DNA from: JABFRZ01 sp964631945
GTDB lineage: Bacteria; Planctomycetota; UBA1135; GCA-002686595
Assembly (NCBI GenBank): GCA_964631945.1
Contig: CAZWAY010000021.1
Coordinates: forward strand, 1 to 64,000
DNA: 64,000 bases
Direction: 5' to 3'
Positions 1-7,268 of this stretch are shown here, one piece after another; position 1 is the first letter of the stretch, and every line of letters starts with the position of its first letter. The notes below the pieces were generated by a model. It was not told where the DNA came from. It saw only the letters and a list, made by a program, of their open reading frames with translations, and did no database searches. The translations under genes were made by a program, and so were the position numbers.

Positions 1-257
1 GGCTCCGCGCGGGCGACGGCGCGCGGCACGGGCGCCGGCGGCGCGCTCGGTGCGCGCCCCGGCACGGGTGCGGGCGTGGACGCGGGCGCGGCGGGGATCG
101 CCAGGAGCTCCTCCTCGGGCTCGGCGTCGCGGAAGGACGCGAAGATCTGCTCGAGATCCTCCTCGTCCTCCGGCGGGTCGGGCTCGCGCCTGACCTCGGC
201 GAAGTCGAACAGATCTTCGTCGAGGTCGAGGTCGGGCTTGCCTTGGGGGGAGCTCAC
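1..257 (-). CDS. acidic, proline-rich protein, N-terminal part (cut by window edge)
   Basis: This is the first 85 codons of a leftward gene that runs off the window. A GTG start at 257 is preceded by AGGAA about 6 bases upstream and lies 19 bases after the stop of the upstream gene, so it should be the third gene of the operon. The visible protein is very acidic up to about residue 55 (clusters of Asp and Glu) and then turns into an Ala/Pro-rich linker. No domain is recognisable in this part. The composition resembles a disordered N-terminal tail ahead of a folded domain lying outside the window. Function is unknown; its position ties it to the neighbouring kinase-like and RsbW-like genes. 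Confidence 0.6.
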   Translation of the reverse strand, partial: MSSPQGKPDLDLDEDLFDFAEVRREPDPPEDEEDLEQIFASFRDAEPEEELLAIPAAPASTPAPVPGRAPSAPPAPVPRAVARAE

Positions 258-276
258 GGGCGGTTCCTGTGCGGGG

Positions 277-1299
277 CTAGGAGTTCGAGGGCGGCCGGAC
301 TTCGGCGTCGAGGCCGCCCAGGATGCGGCCGATGGTCAGGGCCATCCCCGGCGGCACGCTGGAGAGATCGGCGCGGCCCTTGCGCAACGAGGCGATCAGG
401 CTGCGGGCGCGGGAAGGATCGAGGAAGTCCGTCTCGGCCAGGTGCTCGCCCTCCTCGTCGAAGCGCACCGGAGAGAGTTCGAAGGTCAGCGCGACGCTCG
501 TTCCGCTCGGCCCCGAGACGAGTTCGTGGGCCTCGCACAGGCGTTCGATGCGTCCGAGGCCGGTCGAGCTCGAGCTCGAGTTCGCCGTGCCGGCGCGGCG
601 CGAGCCGGGCAGCGCGGGCGGGATGCGCTCGAGCCTGGCGCGGGCGACGTCGAAGCCGCGCCCGCGGTCCTCGATCGAGAGCTGCACGCGCGTGCGCTGC
701 ACCTCGGCCCGCAGCGTGATCTCGCCGCGCCCGTCCGGGTAGGCATGGCGGCAGGCATTGTCGACCACCTCGGCCAGGGCGCTGGCGATGCGCACGCGGT
801 GCGCATTGGCCACGCCCTCGTTGACCAGGAAGGCCGAGATCTCGCGCGCGGCGCGGCCGACCGTGTTCGAGTCGATGCTGTAGCTGCGCTCGCAGGAGTG
901 CGCCCGCGGCTCGCTGTCGATGCGCGGCTTGCGCGCGCGCGAGGCGCAGGCACGCTGGATCGCCTGGGCCAGCTGGCCCTCCTCCAGTGGACGCAGGACG
1001 AGGTCGGAGGCGCCCAGCTCGACCGCGCGGCGCATGTCGTCGAAGCCCGGCCGCTCGTCGATCAGGATGATCGGGGCCGAACGTCCGGTGGCGCGCAGGG
1101 ACTCGAGCAGCGTGAGCCCGCTCGTGCCGTCCGTGAAGGCTCCGAGCAGGTACAGGTCCGGCTCGGGCGCCGTCAGGAGCGCGCGCGCTTCGTCGTGGAT
1201 GCTGACCTCGTGACCCTGGTTGCGCAGGGTCTCCGCCAGGACGTTGGCACGCGGCGACGGCTGGTCGGCGTACACGATGCGCAGGGGAGAAACACTCAT
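277..1299 (-). CDS. degenerate receiver domain fused to RsbW-like ATPase
   Basis: A 340-residue cytoplasmic regulator. Residues 1 to about 120 have the layout of a response-regulator receiver, but the residue expected to be the phospho-acceptor Asp is Gly (LYLLGAFTDG instead of LLD), and the conserved Lys before the proline of strand 5 is Arg (LVLRPL). Residues about 145-285 form a GHKL ATPase of the RsbW/SpoIIAB anti-sigma kinase type with an intact N-box (EVVDNACRHAYP), G1 box (DRGRGFD) and G2 (GLGRI). The ATP site therefore looks usable while the receiver cannot take phosphate in the usual way. The start overlaps the stop of the upstream kinase-like gene (ATGA), which implies translational coupling. 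RsbW relatives bind sigma factors or phosphorylate STAS antagonists; the target here is unknown. Confidence 0.85.
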   Translation of the reverse strand: MSVSPLRIVYADQPSPRANVLAETLRNQGHEVSIHDEARALLTAPEPDLYLLGAFTDGTSGLTLLESLRATGRSAPIILIDERPGFDDMRRAVELGASDLVLRPLEEGQLAQAIQRACASRARKPRIDSEPRAHSCERSYSIDSNTVGRAAREISAFLVNEGVANAHRVRIASALAEVVDNACRHAYPDGRGEITLRAEVQRTRVQLSIEDRGRGFDVARARLERIPPALPGSRRAGTANSSSSSTGLGRIERLCEAHELVSGPSGTSVALTFELSPVRFDEEGEHLAETDFLDPSRARSLIASLRKGRADLSSVPPGMALTIGRILGGLDAEVRPPSNS

Positions 1300-1988
1300 C
1301 GGACATCCTCCTTCAGTTGGACCGTGATGCGCACGCAGGTCTCGCCGCCCGGAGTCGACAGGAATTCCAGGCGGCCGTGCAGGAGCGCGACGTCGCGCTG
1401 GGTGAGCGCGAGGCCGAGCCCGAGGTGATTGGGCTTGGTGGTGCGAAAGGGCACCGGTCGGAAGCTCGCGTCGAGCGCGCTCGGGGCGCCGTCCACGACC
1501 GCGAAGCTGGCCTCGTGGCCCTCGCGGCGCGCGCTCACCAGCACCGGCCCTTCGCTGGCCTCCAGCGCGTTCTCGAGCAGGCGCCGCAGGCAACCCGAGA
1601 GCAACGGGCCGTCCACTTCCAGCGCCGTGCCGGGCTCGGTGCGCGCGACCACCACGCGCTCCTTCTGCTCGGGTGAGAGCGGCGCCCGCGCGGCGTGGAC
1701 GATTTCCTCCAGCGCACAGGCCAGCGGACTCGGCACGGGCGGCGTGGCGTACTCGACCAGCTCGCGCACGTTCTTCCCGAGTCGATCGACCTCGCGCAGC
1801 ACGCCGTCGATGCGCAAGGGTGCGAACGCCGTCGCACTGCCCTGCCGCAGCTCCTGGCTGAGGGACTCCATCGTGGCGCGCAGCGCGTCCAGCGGCGTGT
1901 CCAGGCCCTGGGCCAGGGCGCGTGAGAACGAGCCGTCATCCACGGATGGACTCGCGCCGAGCGCGCGATCGGGATCGGAGGTGCGCAT
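1296..1988 (-). CDS. histidine-kinase-like protein lacking the H-box histidine
   Basis: A 230-residue soluble protein with the order of a sensor kinase core: an N-terminal helical dimerisation region, then a HATPase domain. The H-box-like segment reads ALAQGLDTPL near residue 27, with Gln where the phospho-acceptor His of SHELRTPL-type motifs should be. The ATPase half keeps the N-box (LRRLLENALEAS), an FRTTK box and GLGLAL, but the G1 box is reduced to VVDGAPS. No sensor, PAS or membrane segment is present. The ATG at 1986-1988 was chosen because the frame further upstream has atypical composition and runs into the divergent promoter region. First gene of a three-gene leftward operon divergent from the flagellin genes. 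It may be a scaffold or pseudokinase. Confidence 0.8.
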   Translation of the reverse strand: MRTSDPDRALGASPSVDDGSFSRALAQGLDTPLDALRATMESLSQELRQGSATAFAPLRIDGVLREVDRLGKNVRELVEYATPPVPSPLACALEEIVHAARAPLSPEQKERVVVARTEPGTALEVDGPLLSGCLRRLLENALEASEGPVLVSARREGHEASFAVVDGAPSALDASFRPVPFRTTKPNHLGLGLALTQRDVALLHGRLEFLSTPGGETCVRITVQLKEDVR

Positions 1989-2066
1989 GGAGATAGGGAG
2001 GGCCAGCCCACGCCCGGAGCGGGTTCCGGTGAGGTGCAGTGCATTTCGACCGGATCGGGAAAACCC

Positions 2067-2101
2067 TTGACACCCGCGCGGCCCGAGTCGGGCTTTTTTT
2101 T
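2067..2101 (+). terminator. TTGACA box followed by short hairpin and eight T
   Basis: GCCCG-AGT-CGGGC at 2081-2093 is followed directly by eight T residues (2094-2101), the form of a rho-independent terminator on the + strand. TTGACA at 2067-2072 lies just before it. No + strand gene ends here, so if active it would stop a short transcript starting in the divergent region, or shield flagellin transcription from readthrough. An eight-T run stands out in this G+C-rich sequence. Function is inferred. Confidence 0.45.
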
Positions 2102-2153
2102 CGGCTCGCCACGGGCCTGCCCTGCCCCGCACCGCGATTCGGTCGCCCCGCGC

Positions 2154-2180
2154 TCATGCGCCGCGCGGTGGGGCCGAGAA
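2154..2180 (+). promoter_or_regulatory. sigma-28-type promoter of first flagellin
   Basis: TCAT (2154-2157), 15 bases, then GCCGAGAA (2173-2180), compared with the enteric FliA consensus TAAA-N15-GCCGATAA. The same CTCAT-N15-GCCGA layout precedes the FlgM-like gene on the other strand. It would give a leader of about 70 bases. The matching fliA gene lies 12 kb downstream. Confidence 0.55.
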
Positions 2181-2257
2181 CGGCTGCGGCGTCGAGGAGC
2201 GGTCTTCGCGCCCCCCCTCAGACAAGAACCCCTAGAGATCGCAAGGAACCTGAAGCC

Positions 2258-3076
2258 ATGGGACTCCGCGTCAACACCAACATCTTCTCGCTGACGGCAC
2301 AGACGAACCTCTCGTCCGTGTCGGAGCGGCTGGGCGGGAACTTCTCCCGTCTGTCGTCGGGCCTGCGCATCGCGCACGCTTCCGACGACGCGGCCGGCCT
2401 CGGCATCTCCGAGCGCATGCGCGCCCAGATCCGCTCGCTCAACCAGGCCGGTCGCAACGCCAGCGACGGCGTCAGCCTCGTGCAGACCGCGGAGGGCGCG
2501 CTCAACGAGCTGAACTCCAACCTGGTGCGCATGCGCGAGCTCGCCATCCAGGCATCGAACGGCACGCTCAACACGGGCGACCGCGCGGTCCTGAACGTCG
2601 AGTTCACCGCGCTGATCGACGAGATCGGACGCGTGGCCGGGCAGGCCACCTTCAACGGCGTGACGCTGTTCGACGGCTCGACCACCACGCTGGCGATCCA
2701 GGTCGGCACCGAGAGCGGCGAGACCATCGACATCGCGCTGGACGACCTGACGGTGGCGACGCTCGGCATCTCGACCGACGTGACCACCAGCACCAACGCC
2801 CAGGCCGCGCTCGACCTGATCGACACCGCGGTCGATTCCGTCTCGACCCTGCGCGGCAACCTGGGCGCGGCCCAGAACCGCATCTCGAGCACGATCCGCA
2901 GCATCGCGATCGCCTCCGAGAACCTGTCGGCGGCCGAGAGTCGCATCCGCGACGTCGACATCGCCGCCGAGACCGCCGACCTGACGCGCAACTCGATCCT
3001 GCAGCAGGCGGCCGTGTCGGTCCTGGCCCAAGCCAACGTCCAACCCCAGATCGCCCTCTCGCTGCTCCAAGGCTAG
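2258..3076 (+). CDS. fliC: flagellin, first of two tandem copies
   Basis: A 272-residue flagellin, the subunit of the extracellular flagellar filament exported by the apparatus encoded downstream. The N-terminal D0/D1 region starts MGLRVNTNI and carries the conserved LSSGLRI, SDDAAGLGIS and ERMRAQ segments. The C-terminal region (about residues 190-272) has the helical ESRIRDVDIAAE and QANVQPQIALSLLQG signature. Only a short variable segment (about residues 150-190) separates them, so this is a minimal flagellin without large D2/D3 surface domains. The start has AAGGAA upstream. It is about 80% identical by eye to the next gene and has the same length. A sigma-28-like promoter precedes it. 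Confidence 0.97.
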   Translation: MGLRVNTNIFSLTAQTNLSSVSERLGGNFSRLSSGLRIAHASDDAAGLGISERMRAQIRSLNQAGRNASDGVSLVQTAEGALNELNSNLVRMRELAIQASNGTLNTGDRAVLNVEFTALIDEIGRVAGQATFNGVTLFDGSTTTLAIQVGTESGETIDIALDDLTVATLGISTDVTTSTNAQAALDLIDTAVDSVSTLRGNLGAAQNRISSTIRSIAIASENLSAAESRIRDVDIAAETADLTRNSILQQAAVSVLAQANVQPQIALSLLQG

Positions 3077-3112
3077 CGAGGGGTGACGGCCTCTAGGGCC
3101 GATCGCTGAGGG

Positions 3113-3142
3113 AGGGGCCGCTCCTGTCCAGGGGCGGCCCCT
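3113..3142 (+). terminator. hairpin after first flagellin
   Basis: Perfect 9-base arms AGGGGCCGC (3113-3121) and GCGGCCCCT (3134-3142) with a 12-base loop, 37 bases after the flagellin stop. No T-run follows. It may terminate, attenuate or protect the 3' end of the flagellin mRNA. Confidence 0.5.
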
Positions 3143-3432
3143 GTTCAGCGCGGGCCCGGCTGGCAGCGGCTCTCTGACAACGCGGATCGGAAGCGAACGG
3201 CGCGCAGCGCGAGCTCGAGGAGCGACGCGCAGCGCGCGCCCTCACGCGCCAGCGAGCGAGCACCAGAACACCTTCACCCTCGGGGGAAGGCGTCGTGCGG
3301 TCGGGACCCGGAGGTCGGGCCCGCGCGCACGTCCATTACCGGGCAAACGCGCGCCGGACGGGCTCTCGACGTGCCCCCGCGGACTCCAGCCGGAGTGCGC
3401 GGGGTCGAGAGTCTCCCGGCGAACGGTCCCCA

Positions 3433-3453
3433 ACGATCCTGTGCAGGGATCGT
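3433..3453 (+). promoter_or_regulatory. stem-loop in leader of second flagellin
   Basis: ACGATCC (3433-3439) and GGATCGT (3447-3453) form a perfect 7-base stem with a 7-base loop, 33 bases before the start of the second flagellin and about 17 bases before its AAGGAA ribosome site. The first flagellin has no such element. It could be a mRNA stability or translational control structure, or an operator-like inverted repeat. No convincing sigma-28 or sigma-54 promoter was found between the two flagellin genes. Confidence 0.4.
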
Positions 3454-3486
3454 CTTCATTCCAATCCAGAAGGAAACGACAGCATC

Positions 3487-4305
3487 ATGGGACTTCGAGT
3501 CAATACCAACATCTTCTCGCAGGGAGCGCAGCGGAACCTGTCCAACGTGTCCGCACGTTTGGGCGGCAACTTCGCGCGTCTCTCCTCGGGCCTGCGCATC
3601 GCTTCGGCTTCGGACGACGCGGCCGGGCTCGGGATCTCCGAGCGCATGCGCGCCCAAGTCCGCTCGCTCAACCAGGCGGGTCGGAACGCCAGTGACGGCG
3701 TCAGCCTCGTGCAGACCGCGGAGGGTTCGCTGAACGAGCTGAACTCCAACCTCGTGCGCATGCGCGAGCTGGCGGTCCAGGCCTCGAACGGCACGCTCAA
3801 CACGGGCGACCGCGCCGTGCTGCAGACGGAGTTCGCCGCCCTGGTCGAGGAAATCGACCGCGTGGCCACGCAGACGACCTTCAACGGCGTCGCCTTGCTC
3901 GACGGCTCGACCACCGCGCTGTCGATCCAGGTCGGCACCGAGAGCGGCGAGACGATCGACCTCTCGTTCGACGACATGCAGACGTCGGCGCTCGGTCTGT
4001 CCGGTGCCGACATCTCCGACATCACGGGCGCCCAGTCGGCCCTGGACACGATCGACACGGCCATCGACAGCGTGTCGACCCTGCGCGGCAGCCTGGGCTC
4101 GTCCCAGAACCGGATCTCGAGCACGATCCGCAGCATCGCCATCACCGCCGAGAACCTGTCGGCCGCCGAGAGCCGCATCCGCGACGTCGACATCGCGGCC
4201 GAGACCGCGGACCTGACCCGGAACTCGATCCTGCAGCAAGCTGCGGCTTCGGTCCTGGCCCAGGCCAACGTCCAGCCGCAGATCGCGCTGAGCCTGCTCG
4301 GCTAG
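3487..4305 (+). CDS. fliC: flagellin, second tandem copy
   Basis: A second 272-residue flagellin, near-identical to the first over the D0/D1 helices (same MGLRVNTNI start, LSSGLRI, ERMRAQ, ESRIRDVDIAAE) and diverging mainly at about residues 145-190 and in a few N-terminal positions such as QGAQRN instead of LTAQTN. AAGGAA lies 8 bases before the ATG. It is separated from copy one by 410 bases holding two hairpins, so the genes may be transcribed separately. Two strong hairpins follow. Multiple flagellins in other bacteria form filament segments of different stiffness or serve as spares; which applies here is unknown. Confidence 0.97.
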   Translation: MGLRVNTNIFSQGAQRNLSNVSARLGGNFARLSSGLRIASASDDAAGLGISERMRAQVRSLNQAGRNASDGVSLVQTAEGSLNELNSNLVRMRELAVQASNGTLNTGDRAVLQTEFAALVEEIDRVATQTTFNGVALLDGSTTALSIQVGTESGETIDLSFDDMQTSALGLSGADISDITGAQSALDTIDTAIDSVSTLRGSLGSSQNRISSTIRSIAITAENLSAAESRIRDVDIAAETADLTRNSILQQAAASVLAQANVQPQIALSLLG

Positions 4306-4312
4306 TCTCGCC

Positions 4313-4394
4313 AGGAGGACGCGCGTGGGCGCGCCTCCTTCCGACAGGCCCTGGCGGCCTCCAAGGAGCCCCGCCGTCGCGAGACGGCGGGGCT
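4313..4394 (+). terminator. two successive hairpins ending the flagellin unit
   Basis: The first hairpin (4313-4339) pairs AGGAGG with CCTCCT and continues inward after one bulged A. The second is a perfect 12-base stem, AGCCCCGCCGTC (4367-4378) with GACGGCGGGGCT (4383-4394), with loop GCGA and followed by a T-rich stretch. The second is a convincing intrinsic terminator separating the flagellins from fliD. Confidence 0.8.
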
Positions 4395-4495
4395 TCGTTC
4401 GTCGTGGGCCCACCGACGTGGGGTGATGCGGCGTGATGCGGCGAGGCGTGGGCGCGCGAAGCCCTTTCCGCCCGCGAACACACGGCGATCGGCGC

Positions 4496-4523
4496 TAACG
4501 CGCACTCCGGGTGCGACCGATAA
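4496..4523 (+). promoter_or_regulatory. sigma-28-type promoter of fliD operon
   Basis: TAAC (4496-4499), 16 bases, then ACCGATAA (4516-4523), matching TAAA-N15-GCCGATAA at 7 of 8 positions in the -10 box. It lies after the flagellin terminator and predicts a leader of about 27 bases before fliD. FliA control of the filament cap gene is typical of flagellar systems. Confidence 0.65.
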
Positions 4524-4556
4524 CCCCCCGGGAGAAACCGTGAGGAAGGAAGCACC

Positions 4557-5969
4557 ATGACACTCGGAGGGATCCAGTTCGGCGGTCTGGCCAGTGGGCT
4601 CGACACCGGGGCCATCATCGACGCCATCCTGCAGGCCGAGAGCCGCTCGCTGCGCGCGGTCGAGAGCCGCAAGAAGGGCGAACAGTCGAAGCTGACGCTG
4701 CTCGGGACCTTCGAGGGCCTGGTCAACAAGCTGCGCGACAAGGCGCGCGACCTGCAGGCGGCCAGCAACTTCTTCGCGCACAAGCTGACGGTGGGCGAGG
4801 AGGGCATCGCGACCTTCACGCTGGGCGGCAGCGCCGTGGCCGGCGCGCACACGCTGGAGGTGCAGTCCCTGGCCTCGGCCGATCGCTACGCCTTCGCGGG
4901 CGTGGCCGACCCCACGGCCGTGCTCGGGGCGGGCACCATCAGCTTCACCTACGGGACGACGCCCTACAGCGTCAACGTGGCGGCCGGCTCGAACCTGAAC
5001 GACGTGGCCGCGGCCATCAACTCGGCCGCCGGGGCGGACGTCACGGCCTCGGTCGTCAACGCCGGCACCAGCACCTCACCGTCCTACCAGCTGGTCCTCG
5101 CCGGCGACGACACGGGCGCGGATTTCACGCTGACGGGGCTGACCTCGAGCGTGGCCGGGCTCACCGGCGCCACGCGCGTCTCGAGTGCCAGCAACGCGCA
5201 GGTCGTGATCGACGGCCTGACCGTGCAGCGCTCGACCAACCTGTTCTCCGACGTGCTGCCGGGCGTGTCCTTCTCCGTCTCGCGCAAGACGGCCCTGGCC
5301 ACGCCCATGAGCTTCACGGTCGACCTCGACCCCAGCGGGATGAAGGAGAACGTCAAGAGCTTCGTGGACGCCTACAACGAGGTGGTCGCCTTCATCAACA
5401 AGCAGAACACCTTCACGCAGGAGGCCGGCGTCGGCGGCGAGCTGTTCGGCGACAGGGCGCTGGACTCGGTGCGCAGCACGCTGCGCCGGGCGCTGTTCAA
5501 CGTCGACCTGAGCACGGTCGTGGCCGACGGCGAGGGCTACTCGACCCTCAGCCTGATCGGGATCGGGCTGCAGGGCGACGGCACGCTGAAGATCGACGAC
5601 GCCAAGCTGGAGGCCAAGCTCAACGGCAACCTCGACCTGTTCTCGGAGTTCTTCCGGCACGAGGGCGTGGCCACCGACCACAGCGACAAGGGCGTCTTCG
5701 GGCGCGTCGACGGGATGCTCGACGACCTGCTCGACTCCTCGACCGCGCCCGACGGGCGGCGCCTCGACGGCCTGATCGGCGGTCGCAAGGCCTCGATCCA
5801 GCGCCAGACCAAGGACTTCGACAAGGAGATCGAGCGCCTGCAGACGCGCCTCGACAAGCTGGAGGAATCGCTGGTGCAGAAGTTCGCGGCGCTGGAGCGC
5901 CTGATGTCCGGGCTGCAGTCGCAGCAGACCTTCCTCGGCGCGACGAGCGCGATCGGGAGCCGGCGATGA
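4557..5969 (+). CDS. fliD: flagellar filament capping protein FliD
   Basis: A 470-residue filament cap (hook-associated protein 2) that sits at the filament tip and promotes flagellin folding and insertion. The N-terminal FliD_N signature is clear (FGGLASGLDTGAIIDAI at residues 8-24, followed by a long coiled-coil helix). The middle part is rich in Ser/Thr/Gly beta structure. FliD_C features include VKSFVDAYNEVVAFINKQ, DSVRSTLRRAL and a C-terminal coiled coil (about residues 415-465) ending in the usual FxALExxMSxLQSQ pattern. The start has GGAAGGA upstream. It follows a sigma-28-like promoter and its stop overlaps the fliS start (ATGA). Confidence 0.96.
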   Translation: MTLGGIQFGGLASGLDTGAIIDAILQAESRSLRAVESRKKGEQSKLTLLGTFEGLVNKLRDKARDLQAASNFFAHKLTVGEEGIATFTLGGSAVAGAHTLEVQSLASADRYAFAGVADPTAVLGAGTISFTYGTTPYSVNVAAGSNLNDVAAAINSAAGADVTASVVNAGTSTSPSYQLVLAGDDTGADFTLTGLTSSVAGLTGATRVSSASNAQVVIDGLTVQRSTNLFSDVLPGVSFSVSRKTALATPMSFTVDLDPSGMKENVKSFVDAYNEVVAFINKQNTFTQEAGVGGELFGDRALDSVRSTLRRALFNVDLSTVVADGEGYSTLSLIGIGLQGDGTLKIDDAKLEAKLNGNLDLFSEFFRHEGVATDHSDKGVFGRVDGMLDDLLDSSTAPDGRRLDGLIGGRKASIQRQTKDFDKEIERLQTRLDKLEESLVQKFAALERLMSGLQSQQTFLGATSAIGSRR

Positions 5970-6340
5970 GCCAGGGGCACGCCGCCGCGGCCTACAAGGT
6001 CACGCGCTACGAGAGCGCGCCGCCGCTCAAGCTGGTGCAGCTCATGTACGAGGGCGCGCTGCGCTTCCTCGAACAGGCCGAAGCCGCGCTGCTGGCGTCC
6101 GAGCCGGCGCGCTTCCAGGAGCGCTGCCTGCGGGCCCAGGCGGTGGTGGCCGAGCTGCGCGTGTCGCTCGACCGCGAGCAGGCGCCGGAACTGGCCGAGC
6201 AGCTCGACGGGCTCTACCACTTCACGGAGGGCGAGATCCGCGCCGCGCTGGTCAACGAATCGAGCGCGCCGCTCGCGCCCGCGCGCGAGGTGCTGGCGAC
6301 CCTGCTCGACGGCTGGAAGCGCCTGGAAATCGCGTCATGA
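5966..6340 (+). CDS. fliS: flagellin export chaperone FliS
   Basis: A 124-residue, all-helical cytoplasmic chaperone that binds the flagellin C-terminus and prevents premature polymerisation before export. The family pattern is visible: an AAAYKVTRYESAPPLKLVQLMYEGALRFL-like first helix pair (read at about residues 5-35), a middle helix with RAQAVVAELRVSLD, and LYHFTEGEIRAALVN followed by VLATLLDGWK near the end, where FliS proteins normally carry the LRE.W motif. Length is typical. It overlaps fliD and the next gene by ATGA at both ends. Confidence 0.93.
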   Translation: MSQGHAAAAYKVTRYESAPPLKLVQLMYEGALRFLEQAEAALLASEPARFQERCLRAQAVVAELRVSLDREQAPELAEQLDGLYHFTEGEIRAALVNESSAPLAPAREVLATLLDGWKRLEIAS

Positions 6341-6696
6341 GCGCGCTCGCGCTGGGGACGCTGCTGGACGAGCTCCAGGAGGGGCTCGAGGACCTGCTCT
6401 CGTGCTTCGAGGCGCGTGCCTTCCCCGAGGCCGAGGCGATCGACGGCATCTGGCTGCGCGTGCAGGGCGCCTTCGAGCGCCTTTCGGGCGCCCTCGAGGG
6501 CCGCGAGCACGAGCGCGCCGAGCAGCGCGAGCGCGTGGACCACTGCCTGCGCCTGTACGCCGTGGCGGCCGGCGTCCTGGTGCGCCGGCGCGAGGAGCTC
6601 GTGGCCGAACGCGCGGCCTGCTCCGACGCCCGCCAGCGCCTGCGCGGCATCCGCTCCGCCGGCGCGAGCGGCGATTCCTGCGACGTGCGCGCCTAG
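6337..6696 (+). CDS. small helical protein in the FliT position
   Basis: A 119-residue protein starting within the fliS stop codon (ATGA). It is rich in Glu, Arg, Ala and Leu and looks entirely alpha-helical, with long amphipathic stretches (about residues 5-60 and 70-105). No signal peptide or membrane segment is present. FliT, the FliD chaperone and flagellar regulator, often follows fliS and is a helical protein of this size, so a FliT-like role is plausible from position. I see no diagnostic FliT residues, so this is inference from context. Confidence 0.6.
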   Translation: MSALALGTLLDELQEGLEDLLSCFEARAFPEAEAIDGIWLRVQGAFERLSGALEGREHERAEQRERVDHCLRLYAVAAGVLVRRREELVAERAACSDARQRLRGIRSAGASGDSCDVRA

Positions 6697-6709
6697 GATC
6701 GCGCGGGAG

Positions 6710-7024
6710 CTAGGCCGAGCGCCGGCGCGGCAACGGGAACGGGTGCGGAGCGTCGCTGCTCTCGCGCTCCGGCCCATTTCCAGGGGCGGGCTCGTCCGCG
6801 CGCCGGAGACGGGGAGCCTCGAGCGGCGTGGGGCCGACGCCCAGGGCCTGGAGTCCGCGGATCAGGTCCTGCGGGTCGTCGACCTGCAGGGCCGCCTTGG
6901 GGTCCTGGCTGCAGCGTGTGAGGAAGCGCACCGTGCGATCCAGGAGCTCGCGCACGTGCTCGATCTCCTGCTCGCGCTCCTGGCGCCTCCCCTGTTCGTC
7001 GTCCGGCTCGTGCTGCGGTTTCAT
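6710..7024 (-). CDS. small charged hypothetical protein
   Basis: A 104-residue leftward open frame facing the fliDS operon. The first half (EREQEIEHVRELLDRTVRFL) reads as a charged helix and is followed by the sequence DPQDLIRGLQALGVGPTPLE. The C-terminal half is Pro/Arg-rich and probably disordered. Composition is protein-like, unlike the opposite-strand frames here, but no family is recognised and there is no strong ribosome site. The HVRELLDRTVRFL helix followed by an RGLQALG segment might be a small interaction module. Its opposite orientation within a flagellar cluster leaves the role open. Confidence 0.5.
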   Translation of the reverse strand: MKPQHEPDDEQGRRQEREQEIEHVRELLDRTVRFLTRCSQDPKAALQVDDPQDLIRGLQALGVGPTPLEAPRLRRADEPAPGNGPERESSDAPHPFPLPRRRSA

Positions 7025-7268
7025 GGGATCTCGGGGGTGTCGGTCTCGATGGGGCTCGGTCCGGGTGGGCGCCGGATTCCTGCCGGACCCTCATCGACCG
7101 GGCGAGCGGCCGCGCTGACGCCGACACGGGACACGCGGCGCGTTGCGCGGGGGCCGGACCTTCCGACCCCGGAAAGAAGAGTCAGAAAAAGGATCCCGGT
7201 CTCGAGGTTTCTTCGGTTTCCGTCGATGCAGGGCGCGACCCCCTCGGCCTCCCGAGGGTGTCCCCCTC

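Noticed and set aside
76..1428. 450-codon + strand frame over the kinase-like and receiver genes
   Set aside because: The opposite strand encodes a clear HATPase and receiver fold with ATGA coupling; the + frame is Arg/Ala-rich without structure.
3077..3486. Sigma-54 or sigma-28 promoter before the second flagellin
   Set aside because: GGCCGATCG at 3097-3105 resembles a sigma-28 -10 box but has no -35 partner and lies upstream of the hairpin. The TGGCAG near 3151 has no GC dinucleotide at the right distance for sigma-54.
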